Source: Bryobacterales bacterium
GTDB lineage: Bacteria > Acidobacteriota > Terriglobia > Bryobacterales > Bryobacteraceae
Assembly: GCA_003162425.1 (NCBI GenBank)
Contig: PMOK01000284.1
Location: forward strand, 124,001-188,000
DNA length: 64,000 bases
Reading direction: 5' to 3'
Shown here one piece after another: positions 34,803 to 44,254 of the stretch (its first letter is position 1; each line of letters starts with the position of its first letter). The notes under the pieces are model-generated. The model was not told where the DNA came from. It was given only the letters and a program-made list of their open reading frames with translations, and searched no databases. A program made the translations under genes and the position numbers.

Positions 34803-36488
34803 ATGTCCAAATCGAACTGGTGGATGTACCATGGCGATCCGGCTCATACCGGACTCGCGACTGGCAGCCGGATCAATTCACGAAATGCCGCTGCTCTAAG
34901 AATTCTGCACGATATCGAGATTCCAGGGCCCGTGCTTTCTGTTCCCGCGATTGTGGATGGTTTCGTCTATGTCGGGCTTGCCAACAGCCATGCTGCGCAA
35001 GGAGCCAATGGCGGGCAGTTCCTCAAGATCGACGCAAAGACCGGTAAGATAGCCGCGACTTTCGAATGGGACATCGATGCTCCTGAAGGCGACTCGCATG
35101 GGTTCATGGGCATGGGTTGCACGCCAGCCGTAGTCAACGGTCAAGTCTTTTTCACGGCGTTCAATGGAAAGATTTATTGCCTTTCAGCGGAGGACTTGAG
35201 CCTCACGTGGGTGACTGACCTGAGGCATGCCGACCCCGAGCACAATCAGCCTGTCACCAATGTGGGACCGGTTGGCGCTCCGCCCGCAGCCGGTTGGAGT
35301 TCGCCACTGGTCGCCGCCGATATTTTGAACGGCTGTGTCTACGTGGGTATAGGGGAAGGCGAGAATCCAGTGCTCTTCGGCTTCGTATTCTGCCTGGACA
35401 TGTCGACTGGGAACGTGATCTGGGTTTACTGCGTGTGCCAGTTCGAGGAGGGAGTTGCGAACCAGCCCAATGTCCTTCCTCCCGCGGTAGTCAAGGGCGA
35501 TCTGCCGCCTCCGTTCAGCGCCGGTCCGTGCAATCCGCCAATCCGCGGTTGTTCGGTTTGGTCGTCGATTGCTTACGATGACCTGCTGGGGCGGATTTAT
35601 TGTGCCACCGGCAATCCTGTGCCCGATTCTACACTTCCATCGAAAGGTTTCTCCAACGGCATTCTGGCTTTGGACGCTACGTCGGGCGAGTTCCGTGGCT
35701 TTTTTCAGGCGCTTCCCGAAAGCAGCTATCGCAATACCGATAACGATGTCGATTTTGGCGGTTCGCCCGTGCTATTCACGGTGAACGGGCGCAGGCTGGT
35801 CACTGCGGGTTGCAAGAATGGCGGACTTTTCGTGCTGGACGCTGTAACGATGGAGCTGGTTCGCTGGCGGCAACTGCTGCCTTACTACAACGACGGCAGT
35901 CCAATTCCGTCGGTCGACCCGCACGTCGGTCCCAATGATGCGCGGCTCGATCCGCTGGTCCCAAACCGGATGTCCGCCGGTGAGGACCAGGAGAACTATT
36001 CGGGCACCTACAGCACTCCTGCGATCTACTCCGATCTGGGGCGGATTTATATCGGAATCGGCGGAAACAACTATCACAATGTGCAAGCGGGCATCGACTA
36101 CTCAACCACTCCTTTCTTGCGAGCGCTGGACTGGGAAACGTTGGACGATGCATGGAAAATGGATGACGGCAATCCGCGCCTCTATGTAAATCCGCAGCCG
36201 CCCATGTATCGCACACCGGGCGAATCGGGACTAAGCTCGCCGGCGGTAGTCAACGATGTGGTTTTCTGTTCCACTTCGAAAATCGCCGTTTATGCCTTCG
36301 ATGCCTACAGCGGCAAGATGCTGTGGGAAGACCAGCTCGGCGAACAAACCGGGGGCTTCAATGGAGGCTACGGATATTGTCTTGGCCCCGCAGTGGCAGG
36401 CGACTTCGTGGTTGCGGGTGCGCTCGTGTTCGGCAAGCGCGGGGGCGTACTCCGAATCTACTCGCTACCGGATTCCGAAGAGGCTTGA
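34803..36488 (+). CDS. PQQ-like beta-propeller protein without signal peptide
   Basis: The 561-residue protein begins 'MSKSNWWMYHGDPAHTGLATG' and carries repeated propeller blades with 'VYVGLANS', 'VYVGIGEGE', 'IYCATGNP', 'IYIGIGGN' and 'AVYAFDAYSGKMLWED'. The dehydrogenase cofactor and Ca2+ ligands cannot be confirmed. The lack of an export signal is odd for this fold. It is 6 bases after the ferritin-like gene and 11 before the small cytochrome-like gene. It is homologous to the frameshifted propeller at 26637-28960, which lies in the opposite operon. Confidence 0.85.
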   Translation: MSKSNWWMYHGDPAHTGLATGSRINSRNAAALRILHDIEIPGPVLSVPAIVDGFVYVGLANSHAAQGANGGQFLKIDAKTGKIAATFEWDIDAPEGDSHGFMGMGCTPAVVNGQVFFTAFNGKIYCLSAEDLSLTWVTDLRHADPEHNQPVTNVGPVGAPPAAGWSSPLVAADILNGCVYVGIGEGENPVLFGFVFCLDMSTGNVIWVYCVCQFEEGVANQPNVLPPAVVKGDLPPPFSAGPCNPPIRGCSVWSSIAYDDLLGRIYCATGNPVPDSTLPSKGFSNGILALDATSGEFRGFFQALPESSYRNTDNDVDFGGSPVLFTVNGRRLVTAGCKNGGLFVLDAVTMELVRWRQLLPYYNDGSPIPSVDPHVGPNDARLDPLVPNRMSAGEDQENYSGTYSTPAIYSDLGRIYIGIGGNNYHNVQAGIDYSTTPFLRALDWETLDDAWKMDDGNPRLYVNPQPPMYRTPGESGLSSPAVVNDVVFCSTSKIAVYAFDAYSGKMLWEDQLGEQTGGFNGGYGYCLGPAVAGDFVVAGALVFGKRGGVLRIYSLPDSEEA

Positions 36489-36499
36489 AGGAGGTCCAG

Positions 36500-36745
36500 A
36501 TGGACTCGTCCGTGTCATTCGAAAAAGACATCGTACCTATTTTTCGGCAGTTCCGAGATTCGATGACGTGGAGACTCGATCTGACCAGCTTCGAAGACGT
36601 CAAGGCCAATGCCTCCACGATCTATAGTCAGATCCTATGGAGCCCTGGGACACAGCCGGGCATGCCCCCTCCGCCTTATCCGCCATTGACTGCGGCCCAA
36701 GTTGCTTTGTTCAAGGCGTGGAAGGACGGAGGTTTCCCGCCGTAG
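36500..36745 (+). CDS. Small cytochrome c-like protein lacking the CXXCH motif
   Basis: The ATG at 36500 has a strong GAAGGAGG site; the listed longer ORF is not used. The 81 residues start 'MDSSVSFEKDIVPIFRQFRDSM', like the common haem domain start (F-x-x-D-I-x-P-I-F) in acidobacterial and planctomycete proteins, and end 'PLTAAQVALFKAWKDGGFPP', the usual terminal helix of such domains. The CXXCH haem site expected after PIF is absent and there is no cysteine at all. It may be a non-haem relative in complex with the propeller. Confidence 0.72.
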   Translation: MDSSVSFEKDIVPIFRQFRDSMTWRLDLTSFEDVKANASTIYSQILWSPGTQPGMPPPPYPPLTAAQVALFKAWKDGGFPP

Positions 36746-37323
36746 ACTGTCCCACGCACGAACTTTAGCATCGAAATCCCATGCGTTCGCATGAGTGTAT
36801 CTCATGGGCTTGCAGCCCATCCAATGGAATGAAAACTTCGGCTAATGGTGGGGCGGACCCCCTGGTCCGCGCGGGTCCCCCAGGACCCGCTACCTCAAGC
36901 ACTGACAAATACCAGCAGCAGGCCGACGTGGGCGTCGGCCGCGGACCAGGGGGTCCGCCCCACTTTGTATTCGTCCATCTGGGACCAAGCGTTTTCGACG
37001 GTGCGAACGCAGCAAACACGAGTGTTCGCGCCACGCGCGTAGCGCACTCTTGCGAACACCTGGCGACCGAACCCAAGCGTTCACAGAGTGTGAACGCGGC
37101 ACGCAAAAGTGTTCCCATCACGGCGGACCGTGCAACAATATTGATGAATATAAAGGACTTGCCTGCGGCAGCATCCTTTACATTCGAGGGTGCGTGCGCC
37201 ACGAGGCGTCTTCATCACCTTTGGTGGGCCGCAGGCCCATGCCAACTCCCTTGCGGTCGCGGTTCGGTAGCACCTTCGAGATGAGGACTTCGAACACTGA
37301 ATCGGTCCGGTATATTGGATGAC
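36746..37323. other. Intergenic region rich in inverted repeats
   Basis: No gene is convincing here. It holds nested palindromes: the long inverted repeat at 36848-36963, hairpins 36871-36890 and 36922-36939, and several shorter dyads around CTTGCAGCCC and GGCCGCAGGCC. The composition (REP/BIME-like) suggests a folding or mobile repeat element, not a coding region. Confidence 0.65.
36848..36963. repeat. Long inverted repeat with nested hairpins
   Basis: A 24-base arm at 36848-36871 (GTGGGGCGGACCCCCTGGTC...) is repeated as its exact reverse complement at 36940-36963. The spacer of 68 bases itself contains two hairpins: GCGGGTCC/GGACCCGC at 36871-36890 and GCCGAC/GTCGGC at 36922-36939. This is a cruciform-like unit without an ORF. 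It may be one copy of a dispersed intergenic family in this genome. Confidence 0.8.
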
Positions 37324-39462
37324 ATGAGATCGCGCCTTGCTGCGGTTCTTTTCTGCTTGATCGTTCTTCGATCGCTTGCGCATGGAGCCGAGCCGTCGCG
37401 ACACAACGTCCCGCCGAGCGGCTATCGTGATTGGACCGTCTATGGGGGCGGGCCGGAAAGCATCCGCTATTCGAGTCTTGATCAGATCAATCGCGCCAAC
37501 GTCCAGAAGCTCCAAGTTGCCTGGACATTTGATACGGGTGATGCGTTCGAAGGATCGGAGATGCAGTGCAATCCGATCGTTGTCGACGGCGTACTCTTCG
37601 CGACCACCCCGAAACTGCGTGTCATCGCTCTAGACGCGGCCACGGGGACGCTGCGCTGGAGTTTCGATCCAAACGAAGGCGCACCGATCACGCATGCGAT
37701 TCGAAACCGGGGCGTCACCTATTGGTCGGACGGACACGATCAGCGGATTCTTTTCGTCTCGCGGCACTGGCTCTACGCGCTCAATGCCCGCACCGGATTG
37801 CTGATCACAACTTTCGGCAGCGGAGGCCGCGTGGATTTGCGGGAAGGTTTGGGCCGCGATCGGCGCGAGATCTCGATCTCTGCCACAAGTCCTGGAATTA
37901 TCTACCGCGACCTTTTCATCATTAGCGGGTTGATGGCAGAGGATCTTCCAGCCCCGCCTGGCGACATCCGCGCTTTTGACGTGCGTACCGGGACAATTCG
38001 CTGGAGCTTTCACACCATCCCGCATCCGGGCGAGTTCGGCTATGACACCTGGCCGAAAGATGCGTGGAAGTCGAGCGGAGCGGCGAATAACTGGTCCGGT
38101 ATGAGCTTGGACGAAAAGCGTGGGCTCTTATTTGTTCCCACCGGATCAGCGGCCTTCGACTTCTTCGGTTCGAACCGCATTGGCGATGACCTCTTCGCCA
38201 ACTCGCTGCTCGCAGTTAGGGCTGAGACTGGCGAACGCGTGTGGCATTTCCAAGCTGTTAAACACGATCTGTGGGATCGCGATTTTCCCGCGCCGCCTAA
38301 CCTGGTAACGGTCAAGCGCGGCAACAAACTGGTCGACGCCGTCGCGCAAATTACGAAAGCCGGTGTTGTGTTTGTTTTCGACCGCGTGACCGGCAAGTCG
38401 CTGTTCCCAATCGAGTATCGCTCAGCGCCGGCCTCCGACGTAGAAGGTGAATTGACAGCGAAGACGCAGCCGTTTCCGCTGAAGCCGCCGCCGTTTGCAC
38501 GGCAAATCCTAACGGAGGACATGCTGACGCATCGAACGAGGGAAGCGCATCAGGCCGTGCTGGACGTGTTTCGGAGGGTTCGCAGCGCCGGGCAGTTCGT
38601 TCCTCCCAGCCGCGAAGGTACCATCGTCTTTCCCGGTTTTGACGGTGGCGGCGAGTGGGGCGGCGCGGCATTCGATCCGGCCTCGGGATTACTGTACGTC
38701 AACTCTAACGAGATGCCCTGGATCTTGCGGCTGATCGAGCGCCCCAAAGTGGAGGGTCGCACCACAGGGCGCAACTTGTATCTGGCCCACTGCGCCACCT
38801 GCCATCACGCAGACCTCCGGGGTAGTCCGCCCGATTTTCCCGCGCTCACCAACATCAGCGCCAAGCTCTCCGAAGAAGAAATTCGTACACTCGTTTATGA
38901 GGGCCGTGGCCGAATGCCGGCATTTACGAAGCTGTCAAGAGATGAGATAACCGCGCTCGACCACTTCCTGCTGACAGGCGAAGATGTACCGGTTGATGCA
39001 CCGGCCTCGGAGAGTCCGTGGCCTTTCGGCTTGAAATACACAATCGACGGATATAACCGGTTTCTCGACACCGATGGCTACCCGGCCGTTGAACCGCCAT
39101 GGGGCACGCTAAATGCAATCAACCTCACCACGGGCGAATTCGCGTGGAAAATCCCATTCGGCGAAATCCCCGAACTGGCCGCTAAAGGGTTACGCAATAC
39201 AGGGAGCGAAAACTATGGCGGACCCATAGTCACAGCCGGCGGCCTGCTGTTCATCGGCGCTACAGACTACGACCGAAGATTCCACGCTTACGATAAATCA
39301 AACGGCCGGCTTTTGTGGGAGACGACGCTGCCCGCTGGAGGCAATGCCACGCCTGCTACTTACGAAGTAAACGGCCGTCAATTTGTGGTGATTGCGGCCG
39401 GCGGCGGCAAGTCAAAACAGCCGTCCGGAGGCACGTACGTAGCGTTCGCCCTGCCGCAGTGA
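37324..39462 (+). CDS. PQQ-dependent quinoprotein dehydrogenase with cytochrome c domain
   Basis: The 712-residue protein has a Sec signal peptide ('[25 protein letters not shown]'), an N-terminal propeller typical of membrane-bound glucose/alcohol dehydrogenases ('[34 protein letters not shown]', 'WSFDPNEG') and a C-terminal region holding a haem motif 'CATCH' ('[20 protein letters not shown]'). The blade after the cytochrome ('[20 protein letters not shown]', '[19 protein letters not shown]') closes the propeller. It oxidises a sugar or alcohol in the periplasm with PQQ and passes electrons to its haem. ATG 37324 is chosen over TTG 37315. Confidence 0.9.
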   Translation: MRSRLAAVLFCLIVLRSLAHGAEPSRHNVPPSGYRDWTVYGGGPESIRYSSLDQINRANVQKLQVAWTFDTGDAFEGSEMQCNPIVVDGVLFATTPKLRVIALDAATGTLRWSFDPNEGAPITHAIRNRGVTYWSDGHDQRILFVSRHWLYALNARTGLLITTFGSGGRVDLREGLGRDRREISISATSPGIIYRDLFIISGLMAEDLPAPPGDIRAFDVRTGTIRWSFHTIPHPGEFGYDTWPKDAWKSSGAANNWSGMSLDEKRGLLFVPTGSAAFDFFGSNRIGDDLFANSLLAVRAETGERVWHFQAVKHDLWDRDFPAPPNLVTVKRGNKLVDAVAQITKAGVVFVFDRVTGKSLFPIEYRSAPASDVEGELTAKTQPFPLKPPPFARQILTEDMLTHRTREAHQAVLDVFRRVRSAGQFVPPSREGTIVFPGFDGGGEWGGAAFDPASGLLYVNSNEMPWILRLIERPKVEGRTTGRNLYLAHCATCHHADLRGSPPDFPALTNISAKLSEEEIRTLVYEGRGRMPAFTKLSRDEITALDHFLLTGEDVPVDAPASESPWPFGLKYTIDGYNRFLDTDGYPAVEPPWGTLNAINLTTGEFAWKIPFGEIPELAAKGLRNTGSENYGGPIVTAGGLLFIGATDYDRRFHAYDKSNGRLLWETTLPAGGNATPATYEVNGRQFVVIAAGGGKSKQPSGGTYVAFALPQ

Positions 39463-39495
39463 GCGGCGGCCGCCCGGCGTGGTTATCGCGTGACG

Positions 39496-40389
39496 TCATT
39501 CGGCGTATACGCTCTTGACAAAACCCGATACGCTGTTAATTTGCCGGTCTGAATACTTTGTCTTGAACTCCACAGTGAGTCGCTTGCCAGCCTCGTCGGC
39601 ATCGACGCCCTGCCGCTTGAGTTCCAATGCCCGTGTCCGCAAGTCGGTGATGAATGCCTTCTCTTGCGCTACCAAAGAGCCGTCTCCGACAGCGCTGTGA
39701 TCGGGCAATACGTGTACCGCCCCTAACTTGGCCACCTGGTCCAGCACTCGAATCCAGCTCGCTGGCGTACCTCCATCGCCGTAGATGTTCGGTACCACCT
39801 TATTCTGGACCACATCTCCTGAGATCAAGGTTTTATCGGGTTCTACAAACGTGAGCTCGTCACCCTTGGTATGCGCGCCACCGAACCAGAGCAGGCGTGC
39901 CTTCACGCCTCCGCCGAGATCGAGAACCCGCTCTTTGTCGAAGGTCTCATCCGGCGGCGGAAGTTTTGCATCGGCGAGTAACTCCTTCCACTGAGCATTG
40001 CGACTCGAAAACATTTCGATCATTTCCGCACCGTGCTTTTCCATTTCGTCCTGCTGCACTTTGTCTCGTATCAGGATCGTACCGGCTGGAAACCCGGATG
40101 CACCCCCGGCGTGTTCGGGATGAAAATGGGTTGTCGTCAAATACAGCTTGTTCGGAGGCGCAAAGCGTTTCGCCACCTTCGCGGCGGTGGCGCCGTTGCG
40201 GGGTCCAAGGCCGGTATCTACCACCAACGTCGCGTCTCGCCCTACAACAATGCCGATATTGGGGAAACCCATAATCGCCCAAACATGATCAGATACTCGG
40301 ACGGTGTCCTCACCGAGAATCGCCTGATTCTGCGCGTTTGAACTGATCGCGAAAAAGGCGAGCATCAGGAGGGCCTGGATGATCTTCAT
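39496..40389 (-). CDS. Secreted metallo-beta-lactamase fold hydrolase
   Basis: The 297-residue protein has a signal peptide ('MKIIQALLMLAFFAISSNA') and MBL metal motifs: 'TTTHFHPEHAGG' (H-x-H-x-E-H in place of the usual HxHxDH), a second His at 'GGAHTKGD', the bridging Asp in 'LISGDVVQN' and the last His in 'VLPDHSAVGDG'. The Glu in place of Asp is notable and seen in some alkyl-sulfatase- and B3-like members. Extension of the ORF to 40506 reads through the dispersed repeat and is rejected. The gene is convergent with the quinoprotein dehydrogenase gene. Substrate unknown. Confidence 0.88.
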   Translation of the reverse strand: MKIIQALLMLAFFAISSNAQNQAILGEDTVRVSDHVWAIMGFPNIGIVVGRDATLVVDTGLGPRNGATAAKVAKRFAPPNKLYLTTTHFHPEHAGGASGFPAGTILIRDKVQQDEMEKHGAEMIEMFSSRNAQWKELLADAKLPPPDETFDKERVLDLGGGVKARLLWFGGAHTKGDELTFVEPDKTLISGDVVQNKVVPNIYGDGGTPASWIRVLDQVAKLGAVHVLPDHSAVGDGSLVAQEKAFITDLRTRALELKRQGVDADEAGKRLTVEFKTKYSDRQINSVSGFVKSVYAE

Positions 40390-40769
40390 GAGGTCAGTTG
40401 TACTACTTTGGTGAGCCGGGTGGGTGACGCGCCCAAACGTAGCCCAAGCCGGGCAGACTGGACGCAGAGTTACTTGGCAAGTTCGAATCCATCTAGGGCC
40501 CGACAAACATTAAAGGAATGTTGAGAGAGAAAGTTGTAAAACCGTGTTTTTTGGGGAGCCAGGACTGCGATTTCTCCAAACGTTAATTCGCGACACCTTG
40601 TTCGGGTACAAGGCGAACTGCGTTTCCGGAATCAAACTTGACCCGAGGCCCCTTCTTCCGCAAACGAATTCGGCAATGGACTCCGAAGGGGGCCGGGTGA
40701 GGCTAAACCTGGCGATTCGATGCGATCTCTCCTGAGCCTGGTCGACTTGGCTTAGACTGATGTAGAACT
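40390..40769. other. Intergenic region with repeat copy R1
   Basis: Nothing here looks like a gene; the antisense ORFs ('WIRTCQV', 'NTVLQLSLS') are the spurious kind commonly read through tRNA-derived repeats. The region contains repeat copy R1 (40481-40561). Confidence 0.5.
40481..40561 (+). repeat. Dispersed repeat R1 (tRNA 3'-end-like, ends GGGGAGCCA)
   Basis: It shares with R2 (57238-57317) and R3 (60470-60550) the sequence GTTCGAATCCAT, then ACATTAA, TTGAGAGAGAAAGTTGTAAA, ACCGTGTTTTTGGGGAGCCA. The first part is the T-arm consensus of tRNAs and the GGGGAGCCA end looks like the 3' acceptor of a tRNA (Asn-like). The core between is not a tRNA. Confidence 0.8.
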
Positions 40770-41534
40770 TCACAGCGACATTCCGCCTGAGACCTCGATG
40801 CGCTGCCCATTCACCCAACGGTTGTCATCTGACAGCAGCGCCGCAATCATCGGCCCGATATCGTCCGGTACGCCAACGCGTCCTAACGCCGTCATGGCCG
40901 CAATCTGCTTGTTAATTTCCGGATTGTCGCGCACCATCCCGCCACTGAAGTCTGTCTCGATCGCCCCCGGGGCAACCACGTTGGCTGTGATTCCACGTGG
41001 CCCCAGCTCCTTGGCCAGGTAACGCGTCAATACTTCGACTGCGCCCTTTGCCGCCCCGTAAGCTGAAGTCCCTGGAATACTGAGGCGCGCCAGTCCCGAC
41101 GAAATGTTCACAATGCGGCCGCCATCCTTCATGAGCGGCAGTAGCTTTTGAGTCAGGAAGTAAACGCCTTTGAAATGCACATTCACGATCTGATCGAATT
41201 CGGCTTCGGAAGTTTGATCGAATGGTTTGTGCAAAGAGGTTCCAGCGTTGTTTACCAGATAATCAAATTGGTCACGGTCCCAAACTCGAAGCATGTTGCG
41301 GACCTGGTCGACGAAGCCATCAAACAAGCTGACATTTCCGGCGTCGAGTTGAAATGCTGCAGCTTTCCTTCCCACGGTTTCTACCTCGCGGATGAGGCTC
41401 TGGGCCTCAGCAAGATTCGAGTGATACGTGAAGAGAATATCCACGCCGCGCCGGGCCAGATTGATCGCCGTGTTGCGCCCGAGCCCGCGGCTGCCGCCGG
41501 TGATGATTACAGTTTTGTCGTTTCCGTTGCTCAT
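40770..41534 (-). CDS. SDR family oxidoreductase
   Basis: The 254-residue enzyme has a classical short-chain dehydrogenase pattern: 'TGGSRGLGRNTA' (TGxxxGxG cofactor site), 'NNAG' at about residue 95, catalytic Ser in 'IVNISSGLARL' and 'SAYGAAKGAV' (YxxxK), 'PGAIETDFSGG'. It reduces or oxidises a carbonyl substrate with NAD(P)H. ATG 41534 has AAGGAGG. It is the last of three reductase genes transcribed from the TetR-controlled promoter at 43.2 kb; substrate unknown. Confidence 0.92.
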   Translation of the reverse strand: MSNGNDKTVIITGGSRGLGRNTAINLARRGVDILFTYHSNLAEAQSLIREVETVGRKAAAFQLDAGNVSLFDGFVDQVRNMLRVWDRDQFDYLVNNAGTSLHKPFDQTSEAEFDQIVNVHFKGVYFLTQKLLPLMKDGGRIVNISSGLARLSIPGTSAYGAAKGAVEVLTRYLAKELGPRGITANVVAPGAIETDFSGGMVRDNPEINKQIAAMTALGRVGVPDDIGPMIAALLSDDNRWVNGQRIEVSGGMSL

Positions 41535-41556
41535 AATTTCCTCCTTGTCTGCAGTT

Positions 41557-42297
41557 TTACCAGGGAACGATGCCTTGCGCGTTCGAGAAGGTCCCGGTTG
41601 GACCATTGTCAGGGAGCAGCGCCAGGCGAATGATCTCCGCCGCCCCTTCTGGAACGGACTGCGTCCCCTGGTGTTGGTTGAGATCGGTTGCGGTGTAGCC
41701 TGGGTCGACTGAATTCACTTTGATCGCCGTGCCGCGCAGTTCGTAGGCCAGTTGCACGGTGAGCATATTGAGAGCTGCCTTCGACGCGGCGTAGCCGAGA
41801 TACTTCGCAGCGACATGGGTCCATGCTGGATCGCTGCTCTTGGTCAGCGATCCGAGTCCGCTCGACACATTTACGATGCTCGCGGAGGAAGCCTTGCGCA
41901 GCAGCGGAAGCATGGCTTGAGTTACTGCCACTGTGCCCAGAAAGTTCACCCGGAAGTCCCGTTCTATAGCATCGAGACTGCTACTTGAAGGCAGGCCGTC
42001 ACCCTGCCAGGCGATGCCGGCGTTGTTGACGAGGACGTCGAGATGGCCGAAGCCGGCATCGATATCCTTGGCGGCGGTAGCGATGGTGGCGGGATCATCA
42101 AGGTCGATGGAGAGATATCGAACATCGCAGCCTTCACGTTTGAGCGTAGCTGCCGCTTCTTCCCCGAGTGCTTTATTGCGCGCGCCCAGGAGGACTGTGC
42201 AGCCTGACGCGGCGAGCTGGCGGGCGACTTCGAATCCGATGCCTTTATTCGCCCCCGTGACGAGAGCGATTTTCTTCAGTGCGCTTTCCATTTTCAT
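41557..42297 (-). CDS. SDR family oxidoreductase (carbonyl reductase-like)
   Basis: The 246-residue protein has 'TGANKGIGFEVARQLA', 'NNAGIAWQGDG', 'VNVSSGLGSLT' and 'KYLGYAASKAALNML' (Y-x-x-x-K with a shifted 'YAASK'), as in plant and bacterial carbonyl reductases that act on xenobiotic carbonyls. ATG 42297 overlaps the stop of the upstream epimerase gene (ATGA), so translation is coupled. The listed ORF start at 42387 is inside that gene. It lies between two other dehydrogenases in the TetR-regulated operon. Confidence 0.92.
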   Translation of the reverse strand: MKMESALKKIALVTGANKGIGFEVARQLAASGCTVLLGARNKALGEEAAATLKREGCDVRYLSIDLDDPATIATAAKDIDAGFGHLDVLVNNAGIAWQGDGLPSSSSLDAIERDFRVNFLGTVAVTQAMLPLLRKASSASIVNVSSGLGSLTKSSDPAWTHVAAKYLGYAASKAALNMLTVQLAYELRGTAIKVNSVDPGYTATDLNQHQGTQSVPEGAAEIIRLALLPDNGPTGTFSNAQGIVPW

Positions 42298-43211
42298 CTG
42301 CTTCCTGCCGCATGCACTTCGGTAGCGGCTTCGAAATAGCTCCGGCGCCCGATATCGGCAATCAGCGAAGGATGCGTGGGGCGCCATCCCAGTTGTTCCT
42401 GGGTTTGCGCGCTTGAAGCCGGGCAGTCAATACTTACGAACTGCGAGATCCAGCTAAAATGGTCCGCTGCCTCCTCCGGTGATTTGGAGACGAGTGGCAC
42501 ATTCAGGTGCCGGCCGATCACCTGAGCGATGTCTCGGAAGGGAACACCCTGATCGGCCACGGCATGATATCGACTACCAGCGGAACCCTTTTCAAGCGCC
42601 AACCTGTAGAGACGAGCAGCATCCAGCCGGTGCACAGCGGGCCAGTGATTGAGCCCGTCCCCCACGTATGCCGAAACGCCTTTTTCACGCGCAATGGCAA
42701 AAAGGCGCGGAACGAAGCCGTGATCGCCGTCTCCATGCACCGATGGCGGAAGGCGTACCACGGACACGCGCACGCCCTGCGACGCTAGCGCAAGCCCCGC
42801 CGCTTCCGACTTGCGGGGAAAATTGGGAACGGCCTCATCCTTCTCCGTCGCGAGGGAGCTTTCGCGTTGAAGGAGCAAGGTCCCGGAAGTGACGACGAAT
42901 GGGCGGCCAGATCCCGCGAGCGCCGTGCCGAGCGTCTCGATGGCGCGCCCATCCGCCTCAGCAGCGGCCGCGTAGTTCAAGAAGTCATGGATGAAGGCCG
43001 TGTGAATCACTCCATCCGAGTTGGCTGCTCCACTCCGCAGGCTGTCCAGGTCTTCGAGTGAACCGCGAAGCACATCAGCTCCTACCGCGGCAAGGGATGC
43101 AGCACCCTTATCCGAACGAGCCAGGCCGAGCACCTGATGGCCCGCGTTAACGAGTTCCGAAACAATGGCAGAGCCGATAAAGCCTGTAGCACCGGTGACA
43201 AAGATACGCAT
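42294..43211 (-). CDS. NAD-dependent epimerase/dehydratase (extended SDR)
   Basis: The 305-residue enzyme starts 'MRIFVTGATGFIGSAIVSELV', the TGxxGxxG motif of extended SDRs, with 'VIHTAFIHDF', 'VVTSGTLLL' and 'VVRLPPSVHGDGDHGFVPRLFAIARE', typical of the SDR_a5-like group. The usual YxxxK is not clearly visible in this group. It is the first gene of the operon below the 43.25 kb operator, divergent to the tetR gene. These features suggest a stress- or xenobiotic-inducible reductase set. Confidence 0.9.
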   Translation of the reverse strand: MRIFVTGATGFIGSAIVSELVNAGHQVLGLARSDKGAASLAAVGADVLRGSLEDLDSLRSGAANSDGVIHTAFIHDFLNYAAAAEADGRAIETLGTALAGSGRPFVVTSGTLLLQRESSLATEKDEAVPNFPRKSEAAGLALASQGVRVSVVRLPPSVHGDGDHGFVPRLFAIAREKGVSAYVGDGLNHWPAVHRLDAARLYRLALEKGSAGSRYHAVADQGVPFRDIAQVIGRHLNVPLVSKSPEEAADHFSWISQFVSIDCPASSAQTQEQLGWRPTHPSLIADIGRRSYFEAATEVHAAGSR

Positions 43212-43247
43212 AACGTCTTGACCAGCCTTTCACGAATTTGATAAAAC

Positions 43248-43289
43248 GGAGATAGCCTCCGCATATATAGAATACCGGAGGCTGTCTCC
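43248..43289. promoter_or_regulatory. TetR operator and divergent promoter
   Basis: Two copies of an imperfect dyad, GGAGATAGCCTCC (43248-43260) and GGAGGCTGTCTCC (43277-43289), are near-exact reverse complements (12 of 13) around an AT-rich core containing TATATAGAAT. The pair lies between the tetR gene and the reductase operon, overlapping the likely -10 boxes of both. It is very probably the operator of the adjacent TetR protein. Confidence 0.75.
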
Positions 43290-43308
43290 GGTTGCAAGTT
43301 TTTTGCCG

Positions 43309-43893
43309 ATGGCCACGAAACGTTTACAATCTGCGGCACGAAAGCCACGCGCCGATGCGCAACGGAATCGCGACCGGGTTCTGGAGGTGGCGAGGGAGGC
43401 ATTCACCCGGTTAGGTGCGGATGCCAGCCTGGACGACGTTGCCAAACAGGCCGGTGTAGGAGCGGGGACTTTGTATCGCCACTTTCCTACACGCGATGAA
43501 CTTCTAAAGGCGGTTTACCGAAGCGAAGTAGAAAAGCTGGCCTCAGCCGAGCAGAAGTTTGCGGAGACGATGCCCCCCATGGAAGCGCTGCGGGCCTGGA
43601 TGCTGTTGTTCGTCGATTACATCGCGAAAAAGAAGATCATCGCGCCGGCGTTGAATAACCTGGTCGGAGGCCCCTCCAAGGTGTTCGAAGCTTCCCACGA
43701 CCAGTTATGGGAAGCGATTCGTGCATTGGTGAAGCGTGCGATCAAGAGCGGCGATATACGCAAGGACCTGGATCCGGTTGATCTACTTCGGGCTCTTATC
43801 GGCGTAGCGAACGTGGCGACCAGCCCTGACTGGCAGCAAAGCGCCCGGAGATTGGTGGATATTCTCATCACTGGGTCGCGGCCGATCAAGTAG
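43309..43893 (+). CDS. TetR/AcrR family regulator
   Basis: The 194-residue protein has an N-terminal helix-turn-helix: 'RDRVLEVAREAFTRLGADASLDDVAKQAGVGAGTLYRHFPTRDEL', followed by an all-helical ligand-binding domain ('LRAWMLLFVDYIAKKKI', 'LLRALIGVANVAT') of the SbtR-like type. It is divergent from the three-gene reductase operon and sits next to the dyad operator, so it probably represses that operon and itself. TTG at 43303 is also a possible start; ATG 43309 is preferred. Confidence 0.92.
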   Translation: MATKRLQSAARKPRADAQRNRDRVLEVAREAFTRLGADASLDDVAKQAGVGAGTLYRHFPTRDELLKAVYRSEVEKLASAEQKFAETMPPMEALRAWMLLFVDYIAKKKIIAPALNNLVGGPSKVFEASHDQLWEAIRALVKRAIKSGDIRKDLDPVDLLRALIGVANVATSPDWQQSARRLVDILITGSRPIK

Positions 43894-44254
43894 GTTCGTT
43901 TCTCCTTTTTCAAAACCCGGTCACGATTGTGACTGGCGTGCGACTGTCCGCCCGCATAAACCGCGGCGCAGTTGGCGTTGAAGCCTTCCTTGACAGCCGG
44001 TACCGATGTTGTACCGATGCCCATTGTGCTTCGAAGCTATGCCGGGGAGCCAAGACTTCGAATTACCATCCGCACGTTTCTTCGCGACTGGCGTGTCTCT
44101 CCGGTTTCGCGAGAGAAACCTGGCCATAGCCAAGTTAATTCTTCCCGATGAGCCCTCTCTGCCCGTTTTTCTCCGCTTTCTCCTGTTGACAGGTCGCGTT
44201 TGTTGACAGGGGGGTTAAGCTTGGGGTGCCTCTGTTTTCTACCCGCCGATTGTA
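43894..44254. other. Intergenic region after tetR
   Basis: I see no supported gene. There is a direct repeat GTACCGATG-TT-GTACCGATG near 44000-44020, a GGGGAGCCA copy at 44043-44051 and two TTGACAGG copies near 44190-44210. These look like remnants of the dispersed intergenic repeat family. Confidence 0.5.
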
